DNA of 64,000 nt, taken from NCBI RefSeq assembly GCF_016598475.1, contig NZ_JAEMUX010000002.1, positions 62,001-126,000 of the forward strand, written 5' to 3'. Of this stretch, positions 27,642-36,892 are shown piece by piece. How positions within the stretch are numbered: the stretch's first letter is position 1; each line of letters opens with the position of its first letter. Source of the stretch: Streptomyces adelaidensis (GTDB lineage Bacteria; Actinomycetota; Actinomycetes; Streptomycetales; Streptomycetaceae). The notes beneath the pieces were generated by a model. It was not told where the DNA came from and searched no databases. It worked only from the letters and a program-made list of their open reading frames with translations. The translations under genes and the position numbers were made by a program.

Positions 27642-29562
27642 CGATGGCCTCCTTGAGAGCCGTGGCGAGCTGCTCCGCCTTGAACGGCATGCCGTTCACC
27701 TGGTTGTACGAGTGGGCGTCGACCAGGTACTTCGCCCGGATCAGCATGGCGAGCTGCCCGAGGTTCATCTCGGGGATCACCACCTTGTCGTAACGCCTCA
27801 GCACCGGGCCGAGATTCCGCGGGAAGGGGTTCAGATGCCGCAGATGCGCCTGCGCGATGGACTCCCCGGCCGTCCGCAGCCGCCGTACCGCCGCCGTGAT
27901 CGGCCCGTACGTCGACCCCCAGCCGAGGACGAGCGTGCGCGCCTCGTGCGGATCGTCGACCTCGACGTCCGGTACGTCGATCCCGTCGATCTTCGCCTGC
28001 CGGGTCCGCACCATGAAGTCGTGGTTGGCCGGGTCGTACGAGATGTTGCCCGTGCCGTCCTGCTTCTCGATGCCGCCGATCCGGTGTTCGAGCCCCGGCG
28101 TGCCCGGGATCGCCCACGGGCGGGCCAGGGTCTGCGGGTCGCGCTTGTACGGCCAGAAGACCTCGGTGCCGTCGTCGAGGGTGTGGTTGGGGCCCTGGGC
28201 GAACTGCACGGTGAGGTCGGGGAGTTCGTCGGTCTCCGGGATGCGCCAGGGTTCCGAACCGTTGGCCAGATAGCCGTCGGAGAGCAGGAACACGGGCGTG
28301 CGGTACGTCAGCGCGATCCGGGCCGCCTCGATGGCCGCGTCGAAGCAGTCGGCCGGAGTGCGCGGCGCGACGACCGGCACCGGCGCCTCCCCGTTCCTGC
28401 CGTACATCGCCTGGAGCAGATCCGCCTGCTCGGTCTTGGTCGGCAGCCCGGTGGACGGCCCGCCGCGCTGGATGTCGATGACGAGGAGCGGCAGTTCGAG
28501 CGAGACGGCGAGCCCGATGGCCTCCGACTTGAGAGCCACGCCGGGGCCGCTCGTGGTCGTCACGCCCAGGGAACCCCCGAACGCGGCCCCCAGCGCCGCC
28601 CCGATGCCCGCGATCTCGTCCTCGGCCTGGAAGGTCCGTACGCCGAAGTTCTTGTGCCGGCTCAGCTCGTGCAGGATGTCCGAGGCCGGAGTGATCGGGT
28701 AGGAGCCCAGGTAGAGCGGCAGATCCGCCTGCCGCGAGGCCGCGATCAGCCCGTACGACAGCGCCAGGTTCCCGGAGATGTTCCGGTACGTGCCCACGGG
28801 GAAGGCGGCCGAGGCCGGCGCGACCTCGTAGCTCACCGCGAAGTCCTCGGTGGTCTCCCCGAAGTTCCACCCCGCGCGGAACGCGGCGAGGTTGGCGGCC
28901 GCGATGTCGGGCTTCTTGGCGAACTTGGTGGCCAGGAACTTCTCGGTGCCCTCGGTCGGCCGGTGGTACATCCATGACAGAAGGCCGAGCGCGAACATGT
29001 TCTTGCTGCGCTCGGCCTCCTTACGGGTGAGGTCGAATTCCTTGAGGGCCTCGACGGTGAGAGCGGTCAGCGGCACCGGATGGACGCTGTATCCGTCGAG
29101 CGAGCCGTCCTCCAGCGGACTGGTCGCGTAGCCGACCTTCTGCATCGCCCGTTTGGTGAACTCGTCCGTGTTGACGATGAGCTCCGCGCCGCGCGGTACG
29201 TCGCCGATGTTCGCCTTCAGCGCGGCCGGGTTCATGGCGACGAGCACATTGGGCGCGTCACCCGGGGTGAGGATGTCGTGGTCGGCGAAGTGCAGCTGGA
29301 AGCTGGACACACCCGGGAGGGTGCCGGCGGGGGCGCGGATCTCGGCGGGGAAGTTCGGCAGGGTGGAGAGGTCGTTGCCGAAGGACGCGGTTTCGGAGGT
29401 GAAGCGGTCGCCGGTGAGCTGCATTCCGTCACCGGAATCGCCCGCGAACCTGATGATCACCCGATCGAGCCGGCGGACGTTCTTCGTTCCCGCCGAATTG
29501 CGCTGTTCTCCCAGAACGGACTCGTCGGCCTGCTCCGCTGGGCTGCTGACCTGGCTGGTCAC
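27634..29562 (-). CDS. korA: 2-oxoacid (2-oxoglutarate):ferredoxin oxidoreductase, gamma-alpha subunit
   Basis: 642 aa, a fusion of the gamma domain (about 30–200, IIRFAGDSGDGMQLTGDRF) and the alpha/pyrimidine domain (from about 235, LPLYLGSYPITPASDILHELS; ISLELP-like segment; QRGGPSTGLPTKTEQ). It completes the KorB active site. The GTG at 29562 is chosen because AAAGGAGGTC lies 8 nt upstream, an almost perfect anti-16S match; an ATG further up has no such site. Actinobacterial KOR lets the TCA cycle run on ferredoxin instead of, or beside, the NAD-linked dehydrogenase. The gene pair lies 4 kb from a Nuo operon without NADH-binding subunits. Confidence 0.95.
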   Translation of the reverse strand: MTSQVSSPAEQADESVLGEQRNSAGTKNVRRLDRVIIRFAGDSGDGMQLTGDRFTSETASFGNDLSTLPNFPAEIRAPAGTLPGVSSFQLHFADHDILTPGDAPNVLVAMNPAALKANIGDVPRGAELIVNTDEFTKRAMQKVGYATSPLEDGSLDGYSVHPVPLTALTVEALKEFDLTRKEAERSKNMFALGLLSWMYHRPTEGTEKFLATKFAKKPDIAAANLAAFRAGWNFGETTEDFAVSYEVAPASAAFPVGTYRNISGNLALSYGLIAASRQADLPLYLGSYPITPASDILHELSRHKNFGVRTFQAEDEIAGIGAALGAAFGGSLGVTTTSGPGVALKSEAIGLAVSLELPLLVIDIQRGGPSTGLPTKTEQADLLQAMYGRNGEAPVPVVAPRTPADCFDAAIEAARIALTYRTPVFLLSDGYLANGSEPWRIPETDELPDLTVQFAQGPNHTLDDGTEVFWPYKRDPQTLARPWAIPGTPGLEHRIGGIEKQDGTGNISYDPANHDFMVRTRQAKIDGIDVPDVEVDDPHEARTLVLGWGSTYGPITAAVRRLRTAGESIAQAHLRHLNPFPRNLGPVLRRYDKVVIPEMNLGQLAMLIRAKYLVDAHSYNQVNGMPFKAEQLATALKEAIDG

Positions 29563-29793
29563 TGAACTTGACCTCCTTTGAGGCGGCTGTCCGGGAACGG
29601 CCGTCCCGCGGGCCCTCCCAAGACCAACCCTACGTCGGCGAGGGTGGCCTCCCCTCGTCCTTTCGCCTGATGGACGCTGTTTTGAGACTCCTGGACGCTC
29701 CGACTTGTCATGATTCACCCGATGTGGGATGGGAGTGTGGGGTGGAGATCGAGGGGGAATGGCTCGGAAGCCTACTGACACGGTGTCAGATGA

Positions 29794-30465
29794 TCACGAG
29801 TTGAGGTAGGTGAGCACCGCCAGCACCCGGCGGTGGTCCCCGTCGCTCGGGGACAGTCCGAGTTTCAGGAAGATATTGCTGACGTGCTTCTCGACCGCCC
29901 CGTCGCTCACCACCAGCTGCCGCGCGATCGCCGAGTTCGTCCGCCCTTCCGCCATCAGCCCCAGCACCTCCCGCTCCCTCGGGGTGAGCCGCGCGAGCAC
30001 ATCCTGCTTCCGGCTCCGCCCGAGCAGCTGCGCGACCACCTCGGGGTCCAGCGCCGTACCCCCGCGGGCCACCCGCACCACCGCGTCGACGAACTCCCGC
30101 ACCTCGGCGACCCGGTCCTTCAGCAGATACCCGACGCCGTGACTGGACCCCGCGAGCAGCTCGGTGGCGTACCGCTCCTCCACGTACTGCGACAGCACGA
30201 GCACCCCGATCTCCGGATGCTGTTTCCGCAGCAGCACGGCCGCCCGCACGCCTTCGTCCGTATGGGTGGGCGGCATGCGTACGTCCGCCACGACCACGTC
30301 CGGGAGGTCGTCCTGCGCCGCGAAGTCCGCGATCGTCTTGATCAGCGCGTCCCCGTCCCCGACCCCCGCCACGACATCGTGCCCCCGGTCGGTCAGCAGC
30401 CGCGTCAGGCCCTCCCGCAACAGCACCGAATCCTCGGCGATGACCACCCGCACCCTGTCCTCCAC
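29794..30465 (-). CDS. NarL/LuxR-family response regulator
   Basis: 223 aa. Seen: receiver domain with acidic pocket VVIAEDSVLLREGL, phosphoacceptor Asp in DVVVADVRMPP (about D61), GYLLKDRV with the conserved Lys, and a C-terminal LuxR HTH LTPREREVLGLMAEGRTNSAIARQL. The GTG at 30465 is preferred, with a G-rich site upstream. It lies downstream of two paralogous histidine kinases on the same strand and is probably their partner. The genes are separated by repeat-containing gaps of 236 and 342 bp rather than overlapping. Signal unknown. Confidence 0.9.
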   Translation of the reverse strand: MEDRVRVVIAEDSVLLREGLTRLLTDRGHDVVAGVGDGDALIKTIADFAAQDDLPDVVVADVRMPPTHTDEGVRAAVLLRKQHPEIGVLVLSQYVEERYATELLAGSSHGVGYLLKDRVAEVREFVDAVVRVARGGTALDPEVVAQLLGRSRKQDVLARLTPREREVLGLMAEGRTNSAIARQLVVSDGAVEKHVSNIFLKLGLSPSDGDHRRVLAVLTYLNS

Positions 30466-30670
30466 GCCCTGTCCCCCCACTGCTACCGCCCGTCCGCCCC
30501 CGGCCCGGCACATTTCGCCCCGGCCCGCACAACAACAGGACCAGCATTCCAGCAACGGGACGCCAAGGCGCCGGGCAGACGAGAAAACAGGGGCACGGAC
30601 GGCCCAGGGAGGGGGTGGGGTTGTTCAGGGGTGGGCCCCGGCGGCCTCAAGGCCAGGGCCGAGGAACAGC

Positions 30671-30711
30671 GCCCCCGAAGGGGCGCGGGGAACTGCGCGA
30701 CCAGCCACACC
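30671..30711. repeat. Streptomyces palindromic element, copy 3
   Basis: GGGGCGCGGGGAACTGCGCG followed by ACCAGCCACACCCA, preceded by a short CCCCGAAGGGG stem. It lies in the 342-bp gap (30466–30807) between the histidine kinase and the response regulator; nothing else is seen in that gap. Confidence 0.7.
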
Positions 30712-30807
30712 CACCCGCACCCGCACCCACACACCCCCTTCGCCCCACTGAGGATGGCGCAGCCCAGCCACCGAACCACCCCCCCGGCCCCCCAACCCGC
30801 AGCCCTC

Positions 30808-32154
30808 TCAGACCGCCCGCCAAGGCAACTCCGCGGTCACCCGAGTCGGCCCCCCGCCCGGTGAGTCGACCACCAGAATCCCGTCGACCGCCCCGATCCG
30901 CTCCGCGAGGCCCGCCAGCCCGGACCCGGCCGAGGTGTCAGCACCGCCCACCCCGTCATCGATGACCTGGAGCATCAGCCGGTCCTCCACCCTCCACACA
31001 TCCACGGTCGCCCGCGAGGCCCCCGCGTGCTTGCTCACGTTCTGCAGCAGCTCGGACACCGTGAAGTACGCGATCCCCTCGATCGCCGGCACCGGCCGGG
31101 CCGGCAGATCCACGTCCACCACCACCGGCACCGCACACCGCGAGGCGATCGCCGACAGCGCCGCGTCGAGCCCCCGGTCGGTCAGCACGGCCGGGTGGAT
31201 GCCCCGGGCGAGGTCCCGCAGCTCCTGAAGCGCCGTCTTGACCTCCCCGTGCGCCGAGTCCACCATCAGGGCCGCCGCCCGGGGGTCCTCCGTCAGCTTC
31301 TCCTTCGCCAGCCCCAGATCCATGGCCAGCGCCACCAGGCGGGCCTGCGCCCCGTCGTGCAGATCACGCTCGATACGCCGCAGGTCGGCGGCCGCCGTGT
31401 CGATCACGACCCCCCGGTCGGACTCCAGCTCGACCAGCCGCGCCCCCAGCCGCGACGGGCCCAGCAGCGTGCCCACCAGCACCCGGTCGACCGTCGTCAG
31501 CGCCCGCACGATCCACGGCGTGGCCATGGTGAACAGGAGCCCGACCAGCGCGGTCACGGTCACCTCGAACGGGTTGTTCAGGTACACGGCGTGCGTCTCG
31601 TCGCCGTACAGCTGCAAGCCGTCCTGCCCGGCCCACACGGGGAAGACCCAGAACCACAGCGGATACGTCAGCAGGGCCCAGCCGTACGTCCAGAAGGTCA
31701 CCGCCACGACGAACGAGAACACGGCCCAGGGGAACTGCACGAACGCGTACAGCAGATGCCGCCACGACGCCCCGCTCCGCAGCACGGCGCCCATCCACGC
31801 CATCGGCCCGCGCCCCTTCATCCGCAACGGCTCCGGCCGGTCCACCTCCACCCCGAGCAGCACCCGGGCCCGCCCCCGCTCCAGCGCGCCGAGCCCCCGG
31901 CACCCGGCCAGCCCCGCCGCCAGCACCGGCACCCCGAGGAAGGTGATCAGCAGGCCCGCGCCGACCGACACCATCGTCACGGCGTACGTGAACATCAGGA
32001 TCGCCATCGGCAGACTCAGCAGCACATAGCCGTACTCCCGCCAGCTGCGCCCCTCCAACGGCGCCCGCAGCCCGGCCGGCAACCGCCGCCTCTCGCCGCT
32101 CCCGTCCCAACCGCCGTACCCACGCCCGTACCCGTACTCCGTGGCCATCACCAT
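30808..32154 (-). CDS. Sensor histidine kinase (HisKA_3 type), paralogue 1
   Basis: 448 aa. Seen: an N-terminal sensor module with about four to six membrane segments (WREYGYVLLSLPMAILMF, ITFLGVPVLAAGLAG, FPWAVFSFVVAVTFWTYG, LVGLLFTMATPWIV), a dimerisation helix with phospho-His in IERDLHDGAQARLV (H266), N-box FTVSELLQNVSKHAG, G1 VIDDGVGGAD and G2 GSGLAGLAERIG. It phosphorylates itself and a NarL-type regulator. The membrane module matches the putative sensor domain common in Streptomyces kinases. ATG 32154 or 32148. About half its residues match the neighbour at 32391, so the two arose by duplication. Confidence 0.92.
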   Translation of the reverse strand: MVMATEYGYGRGYGGWDGSGERRRLPAGLRAPLEGRSWREYGYVLLSLPMAILMFTYAVTMVSVGAGLLITFLGVPVLAAGLAGCRGLGALERGRARVLLGVEVDRPEPLRMKGRGPMAWMGAVLRSGASWRHLLYAFVQFPWAVFSFVVAVTFWTYGWALLTYPLWFWVFPVWAGQDGLQLYGDETHAVYLNNPFEVTVTALVGLLFTMATPWIVRALTTVDRVLVGTLLGPSRLGARLVELESDRGVVIDTAAADLRRIERDLHDGAQARLVALAMDLGLAKEKLTEDPRAAALMVDSAHGEVKTALQELRDLARGIHPAVLTDRGLDAALSAIASRCAVPVVVDVDLPARPVPAIEGIAYFTVSELLQNVSKHAGASRATVDVWRVEDRLMLQVIDDGVGGADTSAGSGLAGLAERIGAVDGILVVDSPGGGPTRVTAELPWRAV

Positions 32155-32285
32155 CGCCCGTCCCTACTCGCCCCGCACTCCACGTGCCCTACCCCCACCC
32201 TCCTCGCCCCCACCCACCCGAACCATGGAGCAAGTCGGCCTCTCAACCCGGGGGTTTTCCCCACCCCCCGCCCCCGACGGCGCAG

Positions 32286-32325
32286 CCGCTGAAGGGGCGC
32301 GGGGAACTGCGGGACCAGCCCCCAC
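32286..32325. repeat. Streptomyces palindromic element, copy 4
   Basis: GAAGGGGCGCGGGGAACTGC followed by GGGACCAGCCCCCAC in the 236-bp gap between the two histidine kinases. Same core as the copies at 10909, 14129 and 30671, with one base changed (GCGGG for GCGCG). Confidence 0.7.
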
Positions 32326-32390
32326 GTAGCGGCACCCGCGACAGAAGCCCGCACCCCCGAGCTACTGGGCGCGCCCAGCCCGGAAGAGCC

Positions 32391-33611
32391 TCACCGACCC
32401 CGCCAAGGCAACTCCGCCGTGACCGTGGTCGGCCCCCCCACCGGGGACTCGATGACGAAGAGCCCGTCAACCGCACCGAGCCGCTCCGCGAGCCCCGCGA
32501 TACCGGTCCCCCCATCGAGACGCGCCCCACCCCGCCCGTCGTCCCAGACCTGGATCAGCAGCCGGTCATCGGACCGCCAGACATCGACCGCCGCCGCCTT
32601 CGCCCCACTGTGCTTACTGATGTTCTGCAGCAACTCGGAAACGGTGAAGTACGCGATCCCCTCGATCGCGGCGGCCGGCCGCGCGGCCAGTTCGACGGTC
32701 ACCTTCACCGGCGCGACACAACGCGCGGCGACCGACGACAACGCCGCGTCCAGCCCCCGATCCGTCAGCACCGCCGGATGGATCCCCCGCGCCAGATCCC
32801 GCAGCTCCTGAAGCGCCAGCTTCACCTCGCCGTGCGCCTCCGCGACCATCGACGCGGCCGCGTCCGGGTCCTCCAGCAGCTTCTCCTTCGCGAGGCCGAG
32901 CCCCATCGCCAGGTTCACCAGCCGGGCCTGCGCCCCGTCGTGCAGATCCCGCTCGATCCGCCGCATATCGGCCGCCGCGGTGTCGACGACGACCCCCCGG
33001 TCGGACTCCAACTCCGCGATCCGCCGCTCCAGTTCGTCGGAGGGCGACAGCAGGGCCCGCACGATCACCCGGTCCACGTTCGTCAGCCCCCGCACGATGT
33101 ACGGCAGCACCGGCCACGCCACGAACAACCCCGTGAGGGTGATGACGAACGTCGTGATGCCCCAGGGCAGCCGGATCAGCTCGTACAGCATCGAACGCCA
33201 GCCGACCGGATCCTTCACGCTCATCCACACCTGCGTGAAGAACCCCTCGTCCGCCCGGCCCGACCGGAACGGCAGCGGACTCGGCTCGTCCACCCGCACC
33301 CGCAGCAGCGCCCGCGCCCGTATCCGCTCCAGCCGCCCCAGCTGCCGGGCCCCCATCAGCGCGGCGGCGAGCAGCGGGAATCCGATCACCGTCAGCGTCA
33401 GGAAGGCACTCGTGGACAGCACCGTCGTCACGTACACGAACCCGAACAGCGCCAACGGCAGATTCATCAGCAGATGCGCGATCTCCCGCCACGTCTGCCC
33501 CTCGAACGCGAACCGCGCGGGCGGCAGCGGCTCGGAGGGCGTACGGCTGGAGGGCAGCGGACGACCGTACGGCCGTCCGGAGCCGGTCGGGGAGGAGAGA
33601 GGATCGGTCAT
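32391..33611 (-). CDS. Sensor histidine kinase (HisKA_3 type), paralogue 2
   Basis: 406 aa. Same architecture as the kinase at 30808: sensor module with membrane segments (LLMNLPLALFGFVYVTTVL, FLTLTVIGFPLLAAALMG, WGITTFVITLTGLFVAWPVL), IERDLHDGAQARLV with H224, FTVSELLQNISKHSG, DDGRGGA and GTGIAGLAERLG. The second membrane pair is shorter than in its paralogue (no extra loop), so the sensed signal may differ. ATG at 33611 chosen; 25 more residues are possible upstream but are Gly/Trp-rich and not kinase-like. Divergent from the nuo operon. Confidence 0.92.
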   Translation of the reverse strand: MTDPLSSPTGSGRPYGRPLPSSRTPSEPLPPARFAFEGQTWREIAHLLMNLPLALFGFVYVTTVLSTSAFLTLTVIGFPLLAAALMGARQLGRLERIRARALLRVRVDEPSPLPFRSGRADEGFFTQVWMSVKDPVGWRSMLYELIRLPWGITTFVITLTGLFVAWPVLPYIVRGLTNVDRVIVRALLSPSDELERRIAELESDRGVVVDTAAADMRRIERDLHDGAQARLVNLAMGLGLAKEKLLEDPDAAASMVAEAHGEVKLALQELRDLARGIHPAVLTDRGLDAALSSVAARCVAPVKVTVELAARPAAAIEGIAYFTVSELLQNISKHSGAKAAAVDVWRSDDRLLIQVWDDGRGGARLDGGTGIAGLAERLGAVDGLFVIESPVGGPTTVTAELPWRGR

Positions 33612-33748
33612 GCGCACCAGCCTGCCCGCCCGCCCCCACCCCGCGCCATGAGGCGGACCGCCCCGCCACCCTGGGGAAAACCCCACCCGACCCCGGCCCC
33701 GGGCACGGCGGCCCCGGGTCCCTGCCGTGCCGAGCTGTGACGGGCTGC

Positions 33749-33776
33749 TTACGGTCTATTTAGCAGGGCCTAGACT
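33749..33776 (+). promoter_or_regulatory. Probable vegetative promoter of the nuo operon
   Basis: TTACGG (33749–33754), 16-bp spacer, TAGACT (33771–33776): a fair match to Streptomyces housekeeping promoters. The leader to the GTG at 33868 contains GTACGTACGA twice (33806–33815 and 33829–33838), each holding the palindrome GTACGTAC, which may bind a regulator. Confidence 0.5.
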
Positions 33777-33867
33777 CCCGTGCGTACAGATCGTCGAACA
33801 GCGAAGTACGTACGACGTCCACCATCGCGTACGTACGAATCGCCTGGCCAGGGAGCGAGGGACGGAC

Positions 33868-34275
33868 GTGCCGGAAGACCTACCGGAACCGACCGTCGCC
33901 GTAGCGGCGGACTACTTCCAGTCCTACTCGGTGGTCGGACTGCTCGCCGCCGTGGGCGTGCTCTTCGTCGCCGTCGCCTTCGGCGCGGGACGCCTGCTGC
34001 GCCCCGACGTCCCCACCCGCGAGAAGCTCCTGACGTACGAGTGCGGCGTAGACCCCGTCGGCGAAGGCTGGGCCCACACCCAGGTCCGCTACTACGTCTA
34101 CGCCTTCCTCTACGTCATCTTCGCCATCGACTCGATCTTCCTCTTCCCCTGGGCGACGGTCTTCGCCGACGACGGCTACGGCGCCACCACCCTCGTGGAG
34201 ATGTTCATCTTCCTGGGCTTCCTGGCCGTGGGCCTGCTGTACGCATACAAGAAGGGCGTCCTGACATGGACGTGA
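33868..34275 (+). CDS. nuoA: NADH-quinone oxidoreductase subunit A (second-type cluster)
   Basis: 135 aa membrane subunit with three TM helices, near the quinone site of complex I. Seen: [31 protein letters not shown], the hallmark [17 protein letters not shown] (the ECG loop reaches the quinone cavity), [22 protein letters not shown], and [24 protein letters not shown] at 33868 with GGGAGCGAGGGA upstream. First gene of a tightly packed operon A-B-C-H-I-J-K-L-M-N; its end overlaps nuoB by 10 bp. Confidence 0.95.
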   Translation: MPEDLPEPTVAVAADYFQSYSVVGLLAAVGVLFVAVAFGAGRLLRPDVPTREKLLTYECGVDPVGEGWAHTQVRYYVYAFLYVIFAIDSIFLFPWATVFADDGYGATTLVEMFIFLGFLAVGLLYAYKKGVLTWT

Positions 34276-35006
34276 CCCCATCGACCCCGTCGACCTCCTC
34301 GACCTCCTCGACCCCGTCGACCTCCTCGACCTCCTCGACCCCGTCGACCTCCTCGACCTCCTCGACCCCGTCGAACCCATCGACCCCGTCGATCCCTGAA
34401 CCGGTGCTGCTCCCGGAGCCGAAACGGCTGGGCGCCCTCGCCCGCCTCGCCCCCGAGCCGATGAAGGTGATCCTCAACTGGGGCCGCCGCTACTCCCTCT
34501 GGGTCTTCAACTTCGGCCTCGCCTGCTGCGCGATCGAGTTCATCGCCGCGTCCATGGCCCGCCACGACTTCATCCGCCTCGGCGTGATCCCCTTCGCACC
34601 GGGCCCGCGCCAGGCCGACCTGATGGTGGTCTCCGGCACGGTCACGGACAAGATGGCCCCGGCGGTGAAACGCCTGTACGAGCAGATGCCGGAACCTAAA
34701 TACGTCATCTCCTTCGGCGCCTGCTCCAACTGCGGCGGCCCCTACTGGGACTCCTACTCGGTCACCAAGGGCGTCGACCAGATCATCCCCGTCGACGTCT
34801 ACGTCCCCGGCTGCCCGCCCCGCCCCGAAGCCCTCCTCCAGGGCATCCTCAAACTCCAGGAGAAGATCGCCCGCGAGTCACTGGCGGACCGGTACGGCCC
34901 GTCGCCGGCCCGCCCGTCGACGACGGCCCTGCAGAGCGACCTGGTGAAGCCGCCGACGCCGACAGGTGCCGGTGCCGGTGCCGGGCCCGGGAAGGACGAC
35001 GGATGA
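34266..35006 (+). CDS. nuoB: NADH-quinone oxidoreductase subunit B (N2 cluster)
   Basis: 246 aa. Holds the terminal 4Fe-4S cluster N2 that reduces quinone. Seen: tandem Cys in GLACCAIEF (C87, C88), a third in [16 protein letters not shown] and a fourth in [10 protein letters not shown], so N2 ligands are complete. Unusual: the first 40 residues are Ser/Thr/Pro repeats encoded by a 27-bp tandem repeat, and the C-terminus has an Ala/Gly/Pro tail. The core (about 45–205) is normal. ATG at 34266 lies within the end of nuoA. Confidence 0.94.
   Translation: MDVTPSTPSTSSTSSTPSTSSTSSTPSTSSTSSTPSNPSTPSIPEPVLLPEPKRLGALARLAPEPMKVILNWGRRYSLWVFNFGLACCAIEFIAASMARHDFIRLGVIPFAPGPRQADLMVVSGTVTDKMAPAVKRLYEQMPEPKYVISFGACSNCGGPYWDSYSVTKGVDQIIPVDVYVPGCPPRPEALLQGILKLQEKIARESLADRYGPSPARPSTTALQSDLVKPPTPTGAGAGAGPGKDDG
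34281..34392. repeat. 27-bp minisatellite at the 5' end of nuoB
   Basis: Three full copies of a unit TCGACCCCGTCGACCTCC plus TCGACCTCC start at 34281, 34308 and 34335, followed by partial copies. It encodes Ser-Thr-Pro-Ser-Thr-Ser-Ser-Thr-Ser. In-frame copy changes would alter only the N-terminal tail. Confidence 0.85.
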
Positions 35007-36892
35007 CCGGCTGGCTGCCCGCCCCCGCCGAGGAACTCTTCGGCCCCGAGGCCACGGCCGAGGAGTCGTACGCCGTCCTCACGGTGGACGTTCCGTCCGC
35101 ATCCTGGACCGAGGCTTTGCGCACGGCCCGCACCACCCTGGGCTGCACCTACTTCGACTGGCTGAGCGCGGTCGACGAACCGGGCACAGGCTTCCGTGTC
35201 TCGGCCCACGTGGTCGCCCTCGCCCCCGTCCGACGCCTCCTCCTGCGCACGACGGTCCCGCACGAGTCCCCGGTCCTGCCCACCGCGGTCGACATCTACG
35301 CCGGCGCGGCCTGGCACGAACGCGAGACCCACGAAATGTTCGGCGTCCGCTTCGAGGGCCACCCCGCCCTGGACCACCTCCTCCTCCCCGAGACCTTCGA
35401 GGGCCACCCCCTCCGCAAGGACTTCGTCCTCGCCGCCCGCGTGGCCAAGGCCTGGCCCGGCGCCAAGGAACCCGGCGAGTCCGAACACGGCGCCCCCAAA
35501 CGCCGCCAAATCCTTCCCCCCGGCGTCCCCGACCCCAACGAATGGGGCCCCCTCAAGGGCCAACTCCCCCCAGCCCCCACCCGCCCAACCCGACCCCCCG
35601 CCGCCCGCCCAACCGGCGACCGCCCACCCCGCCGAACCCCCTCAACGACAGAGGCCTCAACAAGCCCGGCCCCCCCGACAACGCCGCGCCGCGCCCGTAC
35701 GGCAGCGGAGGGCTCGGCGAGCCAGGCTGTGGCTGGGACGGCACCCGAGACGGCGGCGCCGACAGCACCGCGCCGGGCTCGTACGGAAGCGGAGGGCTCG
35801 ACCAGTCGGACAGCAGGCGATTCGGCGGCCGAGGCGGCAGCGAGTCAGCCGACGGCTGGTTCGGTCGATGCGCCGGGCAGCCCGGTGGCGGAAGGTTCGA
35901 CGAGTCAGGCGACAGGCGGCACAGCGGCCGACGCACCGGGTACTCCGGCGGCGTCGGGCCCCGCCCGTTCGGCACCCGAGACGGCGACCTCGACAACACC
36001 GCGTCGTGCCCGTACGGCGGCCGAGGGCTCCGCCAGCAAGGCGGCAGCCGGTTCGGCGCCCGACCCGACGACTGACCCCGCGACCCCGCGCCGAGCCGAC
36101 ACCGCGAGCGAGGGCTCAGCCACACAACCGGACCAGCCTCGGACCGAGCCGTTGCCGACCGAGCCCACAGCCCCCGAAGCCCAGACCACCGCCGGGGCAG
36201 AGGCGGCCGCCGAAGAGCAGCCCACTCCCGGCGAGCAGGGCACGCACGAGGAACAGTCCGCCACGCCCGGGCAGCAGTCGGCCCCCGCCGAGCGAACCGC
36301 TCGGCCCGAGCGCACCCCTCCCACCGGCCCTCGCCGCACCCGCAGCGCGTCGGCAGGCTCGGCAAGCCGGCGCGCCACCCCCGCCGAAACGCCCGGCACC
36401 GGCGACCCCTCCACACAGCCCCGTCCCGCCCCACGCAGCGCGGACGCCCCCTGGCACCACGCCCGCCCGGCCTTCGACGAGCCGAAGCCGGAGCCGGAGC
36501 CGAAGCCGGAGCCCGAGCCCGAGCCGGAGCCGGAGGCTGAACCCGCGCCGAAGCCGAAGCCCGAGCCGAAGGCCGAACCCGCCCCGAAGCCGGAGCCGGA
36601 GGCTGAACCCGTGAGGAAGCCGCAGGCCGAGCCGAAGGCCGAACCCGCCCCGAAGCCGGACTCCGTACCGGCTCCCGAATCCGCCCCCACCCCCGCACCA
36701 CCCCCCGAGCCGGAGCACACCCCCGAAACCCCCACCCCCGACACCCCCACCCCCGACACCCCCACCCCCGAAATCCCAGCCACCGACACCGAAGCCGATG
36801 CCGGTGCCGTCCCCGAAGACGAAACGCCCGGCGACGACCCCCTCGCCCCCGAATCCCCCACCCCCCAACCCCCCACAGGAGGCCCGCAGTGA
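35003..36892 (+). CDS. nuoC: NADH-quinone oxidoreductase subunit C with very long disordered C-terminal tail
   Basis: 629 aa, against about 200–240 for normal NuoC. Seen: a NuoC/30-kDa domain in the first 180 residues with signature [16 protein letters not shown] and GHPLRKDF. From about 195 to the end it is Pro/Ala/Glu/Thr-rich, with repeats of [13 protein letters not shown] in the first half and Lys-Pro-Glu-Pro repeats near 490–560. I searched the tail for NuoD motifs and saw none, so this is not a NuoCD fusion. ATG overlaps the nuoB stop (ATGA) and its stop overlaps the nuoH GTG, so the whole length is in the operon and is not an annotation artefact of a lost stop. The tail could tether partners or be dispensable. 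Confidence 0.9.
   Translation: MTGWLPAPAEELFGPEATAEESYAVLTVDVPSASWTEALRTARTTLGCTYFDWLSAVDEPGTGFRVSAHVVALAPVRRLLLRTTVPHESPVLPTAVDIYAGAAWHERETHEMFGVRFEGHPALDHLLLPETFEGHPLRKDFVLAARVAKAWPGAKEPGESEHGAPKRRQILPPGVPDPNEWGPLKGQLPPAPTRPTRPPAARPTGDRPPRRTPSTTEASTSPAPPTTPRRARTAAEGSASQAVAGTAPETAAPTAPRRARTEAEGSTSRTAGDSAAEAAASQPTAGSVDAPGSPVAEGSTSQATGGTAADAPGTPAASGPARSAPETATSTTPRRARTAAEGSASKAAAGSAPDPTTDPATPRRADTASEGSATQPDQPRTEPLPTEPTAPEAQTTAGAEAAAEEQPTPGEQGTHEEQSATPGQQSAPAERTARPERTPPTGPRRTRSASAGSASRRATPAETPGTGDPSTQPRPAPRSADAPWHHARPAFDEPKPEPEPKPEPEPEPEPEAEPAPKPKPEPKAEPAPKPEPEAEPVRKPQAEPKAEPAPKPDSVPAPESAPTPAPPPEPEHTPETPTPDTPTPDTPTPEIPATDTEADAGAVPEDETPGDDPLAPESPTPQPPTGGPQ

Noticed and set aside
34281..34392. CRISPR-like array because of regular 27-bp repeats
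   Set aside because: Units are contiguous with no spacers and lie in frame inside nuoB; no cas genes.
35590..36892. NuoC tail as a fused or broken NuoD
   Set aside because: No NuoD motif is seen in this frame; the sequence is low complexity throughout.
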